Translations under genes and position numbers: made by a program
Notes under the pieces: generated by a model
Told to the model about the DNA's origin: nothing
Database searches by the model: none
Seen by the model: the letters and a program-made list of their open reading frames with translations, nothing else
Assembly (NCBI GenBank): GCA_009840945.1
Contig: VXMU01000123.1
Span: 1 to 47,395 of the forward strand
DNA from: Chloroflexota bacterium
Lineage (GTDB): Bacteria; Chloroflexota; Dehalococcoidia; UBA2979
Direction: 5' to 3'
DNA: 47,395 nt
Part shown: in pieces, positions 40,453 through 47,395 of the stretch
How positions within the stretch are numbered: the stretch's first letter is position 1
How the letters are laid out: the number at the start of each line of letters is the position of its first letter

Positions 40453-41049
40453 ATGACGCGATCGCGACCCTGGAAACACCGCGGGTGGTCGCTCGCCCTG
40501 CTCATCACGCTCATTGTTGGAATCGCCGTCGGCTGCCGTGGAGGCGACGCTCCAGAGGCCCCCACCGCGACGCCGACCGTCTCCGGGGGCGGCCTCACGA
40601 CCACGACGCCGACGCCCACACCCACCCTCGCCCCCGGGCTCCAGGGCGAGGACCTCGAGGTCGTGATCTGGGGCGAGCGGGTCTGCGAGCTGGCGCGCAC
40701 CTTCGCCGTCGACTTCCTGGCCAGCGGCGACCCTCGCGACCCGCAGGAGCTGTCAATCGAGGAGCGGAAGGAGCGCGCCGAGATGATCTTCCCGGCGCAG
40801 TTCGCCGCCGTGGACGCCGCGCTGGACGGCCTCGGTGTGATCGAGACTCCGGAACGCACGGCGGCCCTGCACGAGCTGCTGCGCGAGACCTACGAGGGCT
40901 TGCGCGACGCGCTCCGCGACCAGGAAGTGATCATCGAGGCCGCCGACAGCACGGAGGAGATCGCGTTCAGCAACCTCACGGTGAACGAGTGGATCAACCT
41001 CGCGTTCCGCCAGGCGGAGCTACTCCAGAACGCCGGCTACTGCCCGTAG
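40453..41049 (+). CDS. Lipoprotein of unknown function
   Basis: A 198-residue exported protein. MTRSRPWKHRGW is a basic n-region, then a hydrophobic core and lipobox AVGC with Cys28. A Thr/Pro-rich linker (ATPTVSGGG, TPTPTPTLAPG) precedes a helical domain with charged segments (LSIEERKERAEMIFPAQF, RTAALHELLRETYEGLRDALRD). I do not recognise the family. Start: ATG 40453; ribosome binding is weak. The upstream frame to 40318 is not convincing because it would bury the signal peptide. It is divergent from amtB. Confidence 0.75.
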   Translation: MTRSRPWKHRGWSLALLITLIVGIAVGCRGGDAPEAPTATPTVSGGGLTTTTPTPTPTLAPGLQGEDLEVVIWGERVCELARTFAVDFLASGDPRDPQELSIEERKERAEMIFPAQFAAVDAALDGLGVIETPERTAALHELLRETYEGLRDALRDQEVIIEAADSTEEIAFSNLTVNEWINLAFRQAELLQNAGYCP

Positions 41050-41192
41050 CGCCCGGTGACCCTCGCCGGCGCGGAGCGGCGCGACGATTGCACATGCTCG
41101 CCGCCTCGCGTACATGAACCCCACGGCGCGGCGCGCGACCTCGCGCGGCCCGTGTCCGCGTGTGAAGCCGACGAGGCAGGGGAGGGTCGCAC

Positions 41193-42470
41193 ATGCCGGG
41201 TCCGCTGGATGGCATCAAGGTGTTCGAGGTCTCACAGATCGTCGCCGGACCGTATTGCGGCCTGAACCTGGTCGACCTCGGGGCCGACGTGATCAAGGTC
41301 GAGCCGCCGGGCGGCGAGGGCATCCGCCAATCCGGCGGGTTCGTGCCGGGCGAGAGCAAGGGCTTCCACTCGCTCAACCGCGGCAAGCGCTCCCTGGTCA
41401 TCGACCTGCGGTCGCCCGACGCACAGGAGCTGGTGCACCGCATCATCGGGGGGTTCGATGTCTTCGTGATCAACGCCCGCCCCGGCGTGCCGGAGCGGCT
41501 GCGAGTCGACTACGAGACGCTCAAGCAGTTCCGCCCGGACCTGATCTACTTCGAGAACACCGGCTTCGGGCGCGGCGGCCCCAGCGAGTTCCGGTCCGGC
41601 TCGGACGCCGTGGCGCAGGCCTACTCCGGGCTCCTCGCCGGCGACGGCAAGGTCGACGAGTTCGGGGCGCCCGAGATCATCACGGCGACCGCACCCGCGG
41701 ACTTCCACGCCGGCCTCGCGGGCGCGATGGCGATCTCGGCGGCGCTCTTCCACCGCGAGCGCACGGGCAAGGGACAGTTCATCGAGACCTCGCTGTTGCG
41801 CGCGGGCCTCGCGCTGCAGGGCACGCGGGTGGGCAAGCTGCCGGCGCTCGACGCGCAGACCACCGACGTCGCGCTCCAGCGGATGCGCGACGTGCAGGCG
41901 GCCGGGGGCAGCTACAAGGAGCTGGTCGCCGCGCGCGGCAACCTCTTCGACGCGATGGGGCGTGCGGCGGCGCGGCTGTTCTACGGCGGCTACGCCGTCA
42001 AGGACGGCGGCGTCATCCTCGGCGCGCTCACCCCGCTCAACCGCGACCAGATGCGCCGCGCGATCGGCGTCGAGGACGACCCGACGGCCGACCCGGAGTT
42101 CGACTCGCTCCCGCCGGAGAACCGCAAGCTCGTCGACGAGATGCTGGAGCGCATCCGCGGGATCATGATGACGAAGACCATGGACGAGTGGATCGAGATC
42201 TTCGACCGCGAGGGCGCGCCGATCTCGAAGGTCAACTGGCCCGAGGACATGGCCGACGACCCGCAGGTCGAGGCCATGGGCTACATGATCGACCTCGAGC
42301 TGACGGGCTCTGAGCGCATGGTCGGCCCGATCGTCTCAATGTCGGAGACGCCGACGGGCTCCGACCGCCCATCGGCGCCCCTCGGCCGCCACACCGACGA
42401 GGTGCTCCACGAGCACGGCGTCGACGACGCCGAGATCGCCCGCCTGCGCGAACTCGGAGCGATCGCGTAA
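41193..42470 (+). CDS. CaiB/BaiF family type III CoA-transferase
   Basis: A 425-residue type III CoA-transferase, moving CoA between carboxylic acids through an aspartyl-CoA thioester. The N-terminal motif GIKVFEVSQIVAGPYCGLNLVDLGADVIKVEPPGG and NRGKRSLVIDLRSPD are typical. The nucleophile is probably Asp170 in APADFHAG, followed by the conserved RTGKGQFIETSL. The C-terminus has RPSAPLGRHTDEVLHE. Start: ATG 41193, with GGGGAGG about 9 nt upstream. It stands alone on the plus strand, apart from the two minus-strand homologues further on. The acid pair used is not predictable. Confidence 0.9.
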   Translation: MPGPLDGIKVFEVSQIVAGPYCGLNLVDLGADVIKVEPPGGEGIRQSGGFVPGESKGFHSLNRGKRSLVIDLRSPDAQELVHRIIGGFDVFVINARPGVPERLRVDYETLKQFRPDLIYFENTGFGRGGPSEFRSGSDAVAQAYSGLLAGDGKVDEFGAPEIITATAPADFHAGLAGAMAISAALFHRERTGKGQFIETSLLRAGLALQGTRVGKLPALDAQTTDVALQRMRDVQAAGGSYKELVAARGNLFDAMGRAAARLFYGGYAVKDGGVILGALTPLNRDQMRRAIGVEDDPTADPEFDSLPPENRKLVDEMLERIRGIMMTKTMDEWIEIFDREGAPISKVNWPEDMADDPQVEAMGYMIDLELTGSERMVGPIVSMSETPTGSDRPSAPLGRHTDEVLHEHGVDDAEIARLRELGAIA

Positions 42471-42503
42471 GCGCCTGCATCCGCAGGGCAGGCTCGTCGA
42501 GGG

Positions 42504-43514
42504 TTACGGGGCCGGGTAGTCGCGGCCGGTGTACGCGCGTTCGGCGTTGCACATGATGCCGTCGCTGTTGCCGTCGCGCATGCCCAATGCCGCGAGGGCC
42601 GCGTAGAGGTTCGGGTGCGTCCGGCGGTCGACGCGCCAGCCGAACTCACCGCACGTGCGGGCGGGTTGTGGGCCGTCGTACGCCGGCTCGGCCGTCGCTG
42701 CGGGCTCGGGCGTTGGCGTCGACGTGGCTACGGGCGCCGACGCGGCATCTCCGCAGTGTGAGGACCACGAGCGCGCGATGTACTCGAGCTCCGCGCGGTC
42801 CGCGGTCATCCCCAGCTCTCGCTTCACCTCGACGTGGAGTGCCAGGTAGCGACACCACCCCGGCAGGTCGGGCCGGTCCCACTCAGCGGGGTCGCGGTCC
42901 GCCTTCGAGCTGTTGAGCGCTGCCTGCGCCGGCCGCAGGTTGCGCGACCAGTTGCCCAGCGAGGACTCCCGGTACCCCGAGCACCACGCCTCCTTGAGAG
43001 CCACGACGTGCTCGACGTGGACGGCCCGCCCCGTGTTCTGCAGTCGCTCCCCCGTGTACCAGCCGGTGATAATGCCGTCCGCCGAGCCGTCGTCGGCGTC
43101 CCAGCGGTCGCGCAGGGCCCTCGCGTCGTAGCTGGCGAAGTGGTCGCGGTCGTAGCCCTCGCAGCGCTCCGGCGCCACGGCGATCCCGTCGAGGCTGAGT
43201 GACGCGGTCGTCGTGCTCGGCGTCGCAGCGGGGGTCGAGGTCGGCGCGACGGTCTGTGTGGGACTCGATGTCGGCGCGGGACTTGCCGTGGGCGTGGGAC
43301 TGGTGGTGGGCGCGGCCGTCGGCGACGGGCTTGCAGCTGGGGCGGTGGGGGTCGAGGTGGGCGAGGCGACGGCAGGGGTCAGTGTCGCCGCGGGCGCGGT
43401 CGCATCCAGGGCGGGCGCGCTCTCGTCGGCTGAAGGCGTGCAGGCGGCGACCGCCACGAAGACGAGCGCGCACAGACCGATACGAGCGAGACGACGTACG
43501 CGACCGCGGACCAT
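42504..43514 (-). CDS. Secreted lipoprotein nuclease: HNH/DUF1524-like domain plus Excalibur motif
   Basis: A 336-residue exported lipoprotein with lipobox VAAC (Cys25). A remarkably long Pro/Ser/Thr/Ala linker runs from about 26 to 100. The central domain has HVEHVVALKEAWCSG, then NWSRNLRPAQAALNSSKADRDPAEW, the His and Asn pattern of HNH/DUF1524-type nucleases. The C-terminus is an Excalibur calcium-binding motif (CGEFGWRVDRRTHP, then DGNSDGIMCNAE). A cell-surface, calcium-dependent nuclease for DNA scavenging or competition is the likely role. Start: ATG 43514 after AGGTG; a GTG two codons upstream is possible. It converges on the CoA-transferase at 41193-42470. Confidence 0.85.
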   Translation of the reverse strand: MVRGRVRRLARIGLCALVFVAVAACTPSADESAPALDATAPAATLTPAVASPTSTPTAPAASPSPTAAPTTSPTPTASPAPTSSPTQTVAPTSTPAATPSTTTASLSLDGIAVAPERCEGYDRDHFASYDARALRDRWDADDGSADGIITGWYTGERLQNTGRAVHVEHVVALKEAWCSGYRESSLGNWSRNLRPAQAALNSSKADRDPAEWDRPDLPGWCRYLALHVEVKRELGMTADRAELEYIARSWSSHCGDAASAPVATSTPTPEPAATAEPAYDGPQPARTCGEFGWRVDRRTHPNLYAALAALGMRDGNSDGIMCNAERAYTGRDYPAP

Positions 43515-43590
43515 CCACACCTGCTACCGGACCAGGCACCGGCGCAGGACGTGCGCGAGCGGCGCATCACATTCGGGATGCGCGCATCAT

Positions 43591-43611
43591 GTACGGAGTA
43601 TTACGTACGGA
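43591..43611 (-). promoter_or_regulatory. 14-bp-period direct repeat in the AT-rich nuclease upstream region
   Basis: GTACGGA occurs twice (43591-43597 and 43605-43611) with a 7-bp gap, in a short AT-rich patch between the nuclease and the leftward CoA-transferase gene. On the minus strand it contains TAATACT, a possible -10. It may be an operator of the nuclease gene. Confidence 0.4.
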
Positions 43612-43657
43612 AAATCACCAATGTGGTGCCATACCCAGCGTGGCGGGGTATCCGGCG

Positions 43658-44959
43658 TCAGGCGGACGCGGTCTCCAGGTAGACCGTCCCGATTACCTCG
43701 TCGTCGAGGAGCTGCTGGTACTCCCCGGCGTTGAGGCCGAGCACCCCGCACAGGATCTCCTCGTTGTGGCGGCCGAGGGTGGGCGCGGGTCGCGCGGGGA
43801 GCAGCGACGTGCGCTCGAACCGCGCCATGGGGCCGGGGAAGAAGTGCGTGCCCGCCTCGTGCTGCGTGATGGACTGGAAGAAGCCGCGGGCGACGTGGTG
43901 GGGGTCCGAGGTGATCTCCTCGTGGTGCGTGGTGGCGACCGCCGGGACGCCCGCGGCCTGCAGTTGCAGCATCAGGGCGTGGTCCTCGAACGCGGGGGTC
44001 CACGCCGCGACCTCGGCGTTGATGGCGTCGCGGTTGCGATGGCGCACCGCCGTGTCGGCGAAGCGCTCGTCCTCGGCGAGCTCGGGGCGACCCATCTGGG
44101 CGCACAGCGCCGCGAACGCCTCGTCCGACGGGATGGCGATGGTGATCCAGCGGTCCTCGCCCGCGCACGGGAACGCGCCGTACGGCGCCATCGAGGGGTG
44201 GTGGTTGCCGGCGTGACCCTGGACGCGGCCGTTCATCTGGTAGTCCATGAACGCGTGCCCGACGTGGCTGGCCACCGCCTCGAACTGCGAGATCTCGACG
44301 AGCTGACCCTCGCCCGTGCGGTCGCGCGAGAAGAGCGCGGCCTGCAGCGCGAAGGCGACCTGCGCGCCGGAGGTCGGGTCGCCGTGCAGCGAGGCGGGAG
44401 TCTCCGAGGGGTCCGACTCGGGGTATCCGCGGACCCCCGTGTGGCCGGCCACCGCCTCCATGTTCGCTCCATAGCCCTTGAAGTCGCGGTACGGACCCTC
44501 GATGCCGAAGCCGGGGAAGCGGACCATGATGAGCTCCGGGTTGACCTCCCGGAGCACCTCGTAGCCGATGTTGAGGTTGTCGACGACGTCGGCGGCGTTG
44601 TTCTCGATGTAGGCGTCGCTGTGGCGCACGAGGTCCAGGAACAGCTCGTGGCCGCGTTCGCTGCGGAGGTCGAGCGTGACGGACTTGCAGCCGCGCTTCG
44701 CGTAGTTGAACCACGCCTGCCGGTTCCAGAAGCCCTCGCTGCCGTCGCGGTTGAGGTACGAGGCGCCGGCGCGCCCTTCGAGCAGCGCCTGGGGAATGTG
44801 GCGGAGGTTCGTGCGTGTCGGGTTGAGGTGCTGGATCGACTCGATCTCGATCACCTCCGCGCCGAGGTCGGCGAGGATCATCGTCGAGAACGGCCCGGCC
44901 CACACGATGCCCTGGGCGAGCACGCGGATGCCGTCGAGGGGCTTCGCCGGGTCGGCCAT
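43658..44959 (-). CDS. CaiB/BaiF family CoA-transferase, subunit-like copy A
   Basis: A 433-residue type III CoA-transferase. N-terminal GIRVLAQGIVWAGPFSTMILADLGAEVIEIE, then YAKRGCKSVTLDLRSERG. The nucleophile is likely Asp194 in HGDPTSGAQ, followed by RTGEGQLVEIS. C-terminal APTLGRHNEEILCGVLG is typical. Start: ATG 44959, 5 nt after AGGAGA. The gene follows another CoA-transferase gene by only 9 bp, so the two are co-transcribed and may form a heteromer. The upstream partner lacks the Asp. Substrate unknown. Confidence 0.9.
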   Translation of the reverse strand: MADPAKPLDGIRVLAQGIVWAGPFSTMILADLGAEVIEIESIQHLNPTRTNLRHIPQALLEGRAGASYLNRDGSEGFWNRQAWFNYAKRGCKSVTLDLRSERGHELFLDLVRHSDAYIENNAADVVDNLNIGYEVLREVNPELIMVRFPGFGIEGPYRDFKGYGANMEAVAGHTGVRGYPESDPSETPASLHGDPTSGAQVAFALQAALFSRDRTGEGQLVEISQFEAVASHVGHAFMDYQMNGRVQGHAGNHHPSMAPYGAFPCAGEDRWITIAIPSDEAFAALCAQMGRPELAEDERFADTAVRHRNRDAINAEVAAWTPAFEDHALMLQLQAAGVPAVATTHHEEITSDPHHVARGFFQSITQHEAGTHFFPGPMARFERTSLLPARPAPTLGRHNEEILCGVLGLNAGEYQQLLDDEVIGTVYLETASA

Positions 44960-44968
44960 CTTCGTCTC

Positions 44969-46177
44969 CTAGACCACGCCGCGCTGCCCGAGGATCGCGA
45001 CCTCCGCGGGCGTGTGGCCGAGGCGCTCGGTCAGCACCTCGAAGGTGTGCTCGCCGAGGAGGGGCGCCACGTGCATCTCGCCCGGCGTGCGCTTGAAGCG
45101 GATCGGGAGGCCGGGGTACTCGTACGTGCCGGCGACCGGGTGCTCGATGGTGCGGAAGAAGTCGCGCGCGCGGAAGGCGGGGTCGCGGTAGGCGTCCTCG
45201 ACGGTGTTGATGGCGCACACCGGCCAGCCCTCGGCCTGCGCGATCTCCATGACTTCCTGCTTGGTGTGGGAGAGCACCCACGGGTAGAAGATCGCCTCCA
45301 TCTCCGGCAGGAAGTCCGGGTTGAAGACGTTCGAGGTGAAGTGCTCGTTGTCGATGAGGTCCTCGCGGCCCATCGCGCGGCACATGCGCGGGAACCACGC
45401 GGGCTGCGTCGCGACCTGCACGTAGCCGTCGGCGCACGGGTAGACCCCGGTCGGCAGCCCGCTGTAGACGACGTTCTTGATGCGCTCGATCATGAGCGCG
45501 CCGGAGTACTGGTACGCGACGATGTTCGGGCCGCCCCGGTCCATCGAGGCGGTCAAAACCTCGTGGATCGAGATCTCGACGCGCTCACCCTGTCCATCGC
45601 GCAGTGAGGTGCGCAGCGCGCCCATCATCATCCCGGCGATGACGCAGCCGGCGAAGAAGAGCGGGGCGTAGAGCCCCAGCTTGATCGGTTCGCGCTCGGG
45701 GTCGCCGGTGACCTGCATCACGCCCCCGGCGGCGTAGAGCAGCATGTCGTCGGCCTCGAAGTCCCGGTACGGACCGTCCTGGCCAAAGCTCGAGATGCGC
45801 ACGAGCGCCGCCGCCGGGTTCGCCTCCGCGAGCACGTCCGGGCCGATGCCGAGGCGCTCGAGCGTCCCGGGCCGGAAGCTCTCGACGATGATGTCGGCGT
45901 CGGCGGCGAGCCGCAGCAGCAGCTCCCGTCCGGTCGCGGTCGCGAGGTCCAGCGTGACGCTGCGCTTCCCCGTGTTGAGGTGCAGGAACATCCCGCTGGT
46001 CTCGATGTGAGGCTCGTCGCGCGGGAAGGGGCCGATACGTCGCGAGGCGTCTCCGCGGCCCGGGCGCTCGATCTTGAGCACCTCGGCGCCGTAGTCAGAG
46101 AACATCTTGGTCGCGTACGGGCCCGCAACCCCCTGCGTGAGGTCAAGGACGCGCGCCCCTGCGAGCGGTCCGGTCAT
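44969..46177 (-). CDS. CaiB/BaiF family CoA-transferase, subunit-like copy B, nucleophile absent
   Basis: A 402-residue protein with the full family fold: GARVLDLTQGVAGPYATKMFSDYGAEVLKIERPG, HLNTGKRSVTLDLATA, FGQDGPYRDFEADDMLLYAAGG and the C-terminal LLGEHTFEVLTERLGH. Gap-free alignment of the nucleophile region against the other two copies places Leu173 (APLFFAG) where they have Asp (ADFHAG and GDPTSG). The usual aspartyl-CoA chemistry should therefore not occur in this subunit. Start: ATG 46177; a longer frame upstream has no family-like sequence. It is the first gene of the pair with copy A. Confidence 0.88.
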   Translation of the reverse strand: MTGPLAGARVLDLTQGVAGPYATKMFSDYGAEVLKIERPGRGDASRRIGPFPRDEPHIETSGMFLHLNTGKRSVTLDLATATGRELLLRLAADADIIVESFRPGTLERLGIGPDVLAEANPAAALVRISSFGQDGPYRDFEADDMLLYAAGGVMQVTGDPEREPIKLGLYAPLFFAGCVIAGMMMGALRTSLRDGQGERVEISIHEVLTASMDRGGPNIVAYQYSGALMIERIKNVVYSGLPTGVYPCADGYVQVATQPAWFPRMCRAMGREDLIDNEHFTSNVFNPDFLPEMEAIFYPWVLSHTKQEVMEIAQAEGWPVCAINTVEDAYRDPAFRARDFFRTIEHPVAGTYEYPGLPIRFKRTPGEMHVAPLLGEHTFEVLTERLGHTPAEVAILGQRGVV

Positions 46178-46278
46178 GCGCCTGCCCCCGGCAGGAGCGC
46201 AGCCTACCGACGCGAAGCCGATCGAGGCAAGCAGGCAAGCACTGCGCGAGCCACAAGTCCACGAAGCCGGCCCCCCGG

Positions 46279-47262
46279 CTACGCGAGGTCGTACAGCGGA
46301 GGCTTCGACCACTGCTCGCTGGGCGGGTTCTCCTGCCGCCGGATCTCCTCGCGGCTGCGGGCCGCCTCGATCTTCTTCGCCTCGCGCAGGATGCGGTCGC
46401 GCTCACGCTCGTGCTCGTGCTGTCGCTTGACGGCGCGCTCGCTGCGGCGGCGCTTGGGCTTGCCCGCGTACTCGTTGACGCGGCCCTCTTCGAGCAGCTG
46501 GTCCAGGTGGCTGCGCACGTTGCCGTCGGCGGCGCGGCGCAGGCGCGTGTCGATCTCGTCGCCGTAGACGCGGAGCATGATGTCCCAGCTGCTGAGCTGC
46601 TCGCCGTCCTTGAGCACCTCGAGGATCTGCTGCTCGCGCATGTTTCGGTGGTTGACGTACATCTGGAGCCGCTCGCGGGGGTCCTCGACGATCTTGCCGT
46701 GGCCGGGGCAGATGACCTGGAGGTTCGGCAGTTCGAGCAGCTTCTCCAGGCTGCGCCGGTAGTCGCCGAGGTCCCACACCGTGGTGGTCGAGGAGCCGAG
46801 CAGCGTGTCGCCGGTGAACAGCACGCCCTCCTCCTCCAGGTAGTAGCAGAGCGAGTCGGAGCTGTGCCCCGGCGTCTCGATGACCTGCAGGCGGACGCCG
46901 CCGCCCATGTCCAGGACGTCGCCGTCGCCGTACTGGTGGACCTGGCGCGGAATGCGTCCGGTGAGGAGGCGCCGGCCGCCCTTCGGGATGGCGATCTCGG
47001 CGTTCAGGAACTCCTTGGTCCACTTCAGGTTGCCGGAGTGGTCGGCGTGGTGGTGCGTGATGGTGGCGATGCCGATCTCGGCGTGCTCGGTGGCGGCGAG
47101 GTAGCCGCGCAGGAACCACTGGTAGCGCTCGGTTGCCTCGCCGGAGTCGATGGTGAGGGACTGCCCGCCGGGCGGGCCGATCAGGTAGATCGACGTGAAG
47201 TCGGGGTGCATCACGTTCTCGTCCGGCACCATGGCGGCGCGTACGGATTTGCTGATCTGCAT
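46279..47262 (-). CDS. Metallo-beta-lactamase-fold hydrolase, LACTB2-like
   Basis: A 327-residue MBL-fold protein. The zinc motif is THHHADHSG, with the further ligands in TPGHSSDS, FTGDTLLG and CPGHGK. The C-terminal 110 residues add a small helical or winged domain (MREQQILEVLKDGEQLSSWD, then GNVRSHLDQLLEEGRVNEY) as in LACTB2 and related endoribonucleases. The last 60 residues are highly charged (KRRRSERAVKRQHEHERERDR type). Start: ATG 47262, with GCGAGG upstream. RNase activity, or thioesterase or glyoxalase II activity, are the main options. It sits at the contig edge on the minus strand. Confidence 0.88.
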   Translation of the reverse strand: MQISKSVRAAMVPDENVMHPDFTSIYLIGPPGGQSLTIDSGEATERYQWFLRGYLAATEHAEIGIATITHHHADHSGNLKWTKEFLNAEIAIPKGGRRLLTGRIPRQVHQYGDGDVLDMGGGVRLQVIETPGHSSDSLCYYLEEEGVLFTGDTLLGSSTTTVWDLGDYRRSLEKLLELPNLQVICPGHGKIVEDPRERLQMYVNHRNMREQQILEVLKDGEQLSSWDIMLRVYGDEIDTRLRRAADGNVRSHLDQLLEEGRVNEYAGKPKRRRSERAVKRQHEHERERDRILREAKKIEAARSREEIRRQENPPSEQWSKPPLYDLA

Positions 47263-47300
47263 CGGGGTCCTCGCCTTGTGTCCGGGGCGCCCGGCCGGGC

Positions 47301-47395
47301 GCCGCCGGGGGGGGGGGGGGTTTTAAAAAAAAACACCCCACCCGAAAAAAAAATCAATCCAGACAAAGAGATGTGGAGAAATAATATTAAAGTGT
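47301..47395. other. Contig-end low-complexity sequence, probable artefact
   Basis: A 14-base G run (47307-47320) passes into TTTT and two runs of nine A (47325-47333 and 47345-47353), then AT-rich sequence. This contrasts sharply with the high-GC contig and holds no coding pattern. It looks like an assembly or read-end artefact. Confidence 0.7.

Overview
The window is a high-GC bacterial contig, densely packed and with no rRNA, tRNA, CRISPR array or transposase that I can recognise. Gene content points to Chloroflexota, probably a Dehalococcoidia or SAR202-like aerobic heterotroph: a DUF3179 lipoprotein, a UPF0182 membrane protein, many acyl-CoA dehydrogenases and type III CoA-transferases, and the rpmB/fakA/degV/recG neighbourhood. 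This is an inference from gene families; an actinomycete-like lineage is the main alternative. The last ~90 bases are homopolymeric and AT-rich and look like an assembly or read-end artefact.

Layout. 215-4771: an S9 peptidase (minus), then a nitronate monooxygenase-like enzyme, a small sulfotransferase and an alpha/beta hydrolase. 4870-8849: three tandem, nearly identical acyl-CoA dehydrogenases, each followed by the same GC-rich hairpin. 8923-12183 (minus): an operon of selD, an LppX/LprG-type lipoprotein and a DHA2-type MFS exporter. The selD frame continues upstream through an in-frame TGA at 12133-12135 to a GTG with a strong Shine-Dalgarno sequence, so SelD is itself very probably a selenoprotein (Sec17). 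12228-12926: endonuclease III, divergent from selD over a palindromic -10 region. 13208-22923: a dispersed arginine cluster (argJ, argB, argD, argG, argH) interleaved with a UPF0182 protein and two VOC proteins, then rpe. 23644-29049: rpmB (divergent) and the fatty-acid kinase pair fakA-degV, coupled to recG.

29050-29864 is the most unusual segment: a low-GC, single-gene insert encoding a T5orf172 (GIY-YIG-like) nuclease. It is bounded by a perfect 36-bp direct repeat of the recG 3' end, which leaves recG intact and keeps the ribosome binding site of the next gene (AlkD-like). 30726-33221: a small membrane protein, yggS, proC, yggT and a DUF167 protein. 33255-38260 (minus): a cupin, the DUF3179 lipoprotein, DUF2277, an ArsM-type arsenite methyltransferase, a thiolase-like protein without a catalytic cysteine and a stand-alone winged-helix regulator. 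38395-40218 (minus): amtB-glnK, whose PII protein has Phe at the classical uridylylation position 51. 40453-47262: a lipoprotein, three CaiB/BaiF CoA-transferases (one without the nucleophilic Asp), a secreted HNH-type nuclease lipoprotein and a metallo-beta-lactamase-fold hydrolase.

Together the genes describe fatty-acid and CoA-thioester catabolism (acyl-CoA dehydrogenases, CoA-transferases, thiolase-like protein, FakAB), arginine and proline biosynthesis, ammonium uptake, selenium use and envelope lipid handling. Several genes appear to be transcribed without a leader: a TAnnnT hexamer lies exactly 6 nt before the ATG in four unrelated genes.
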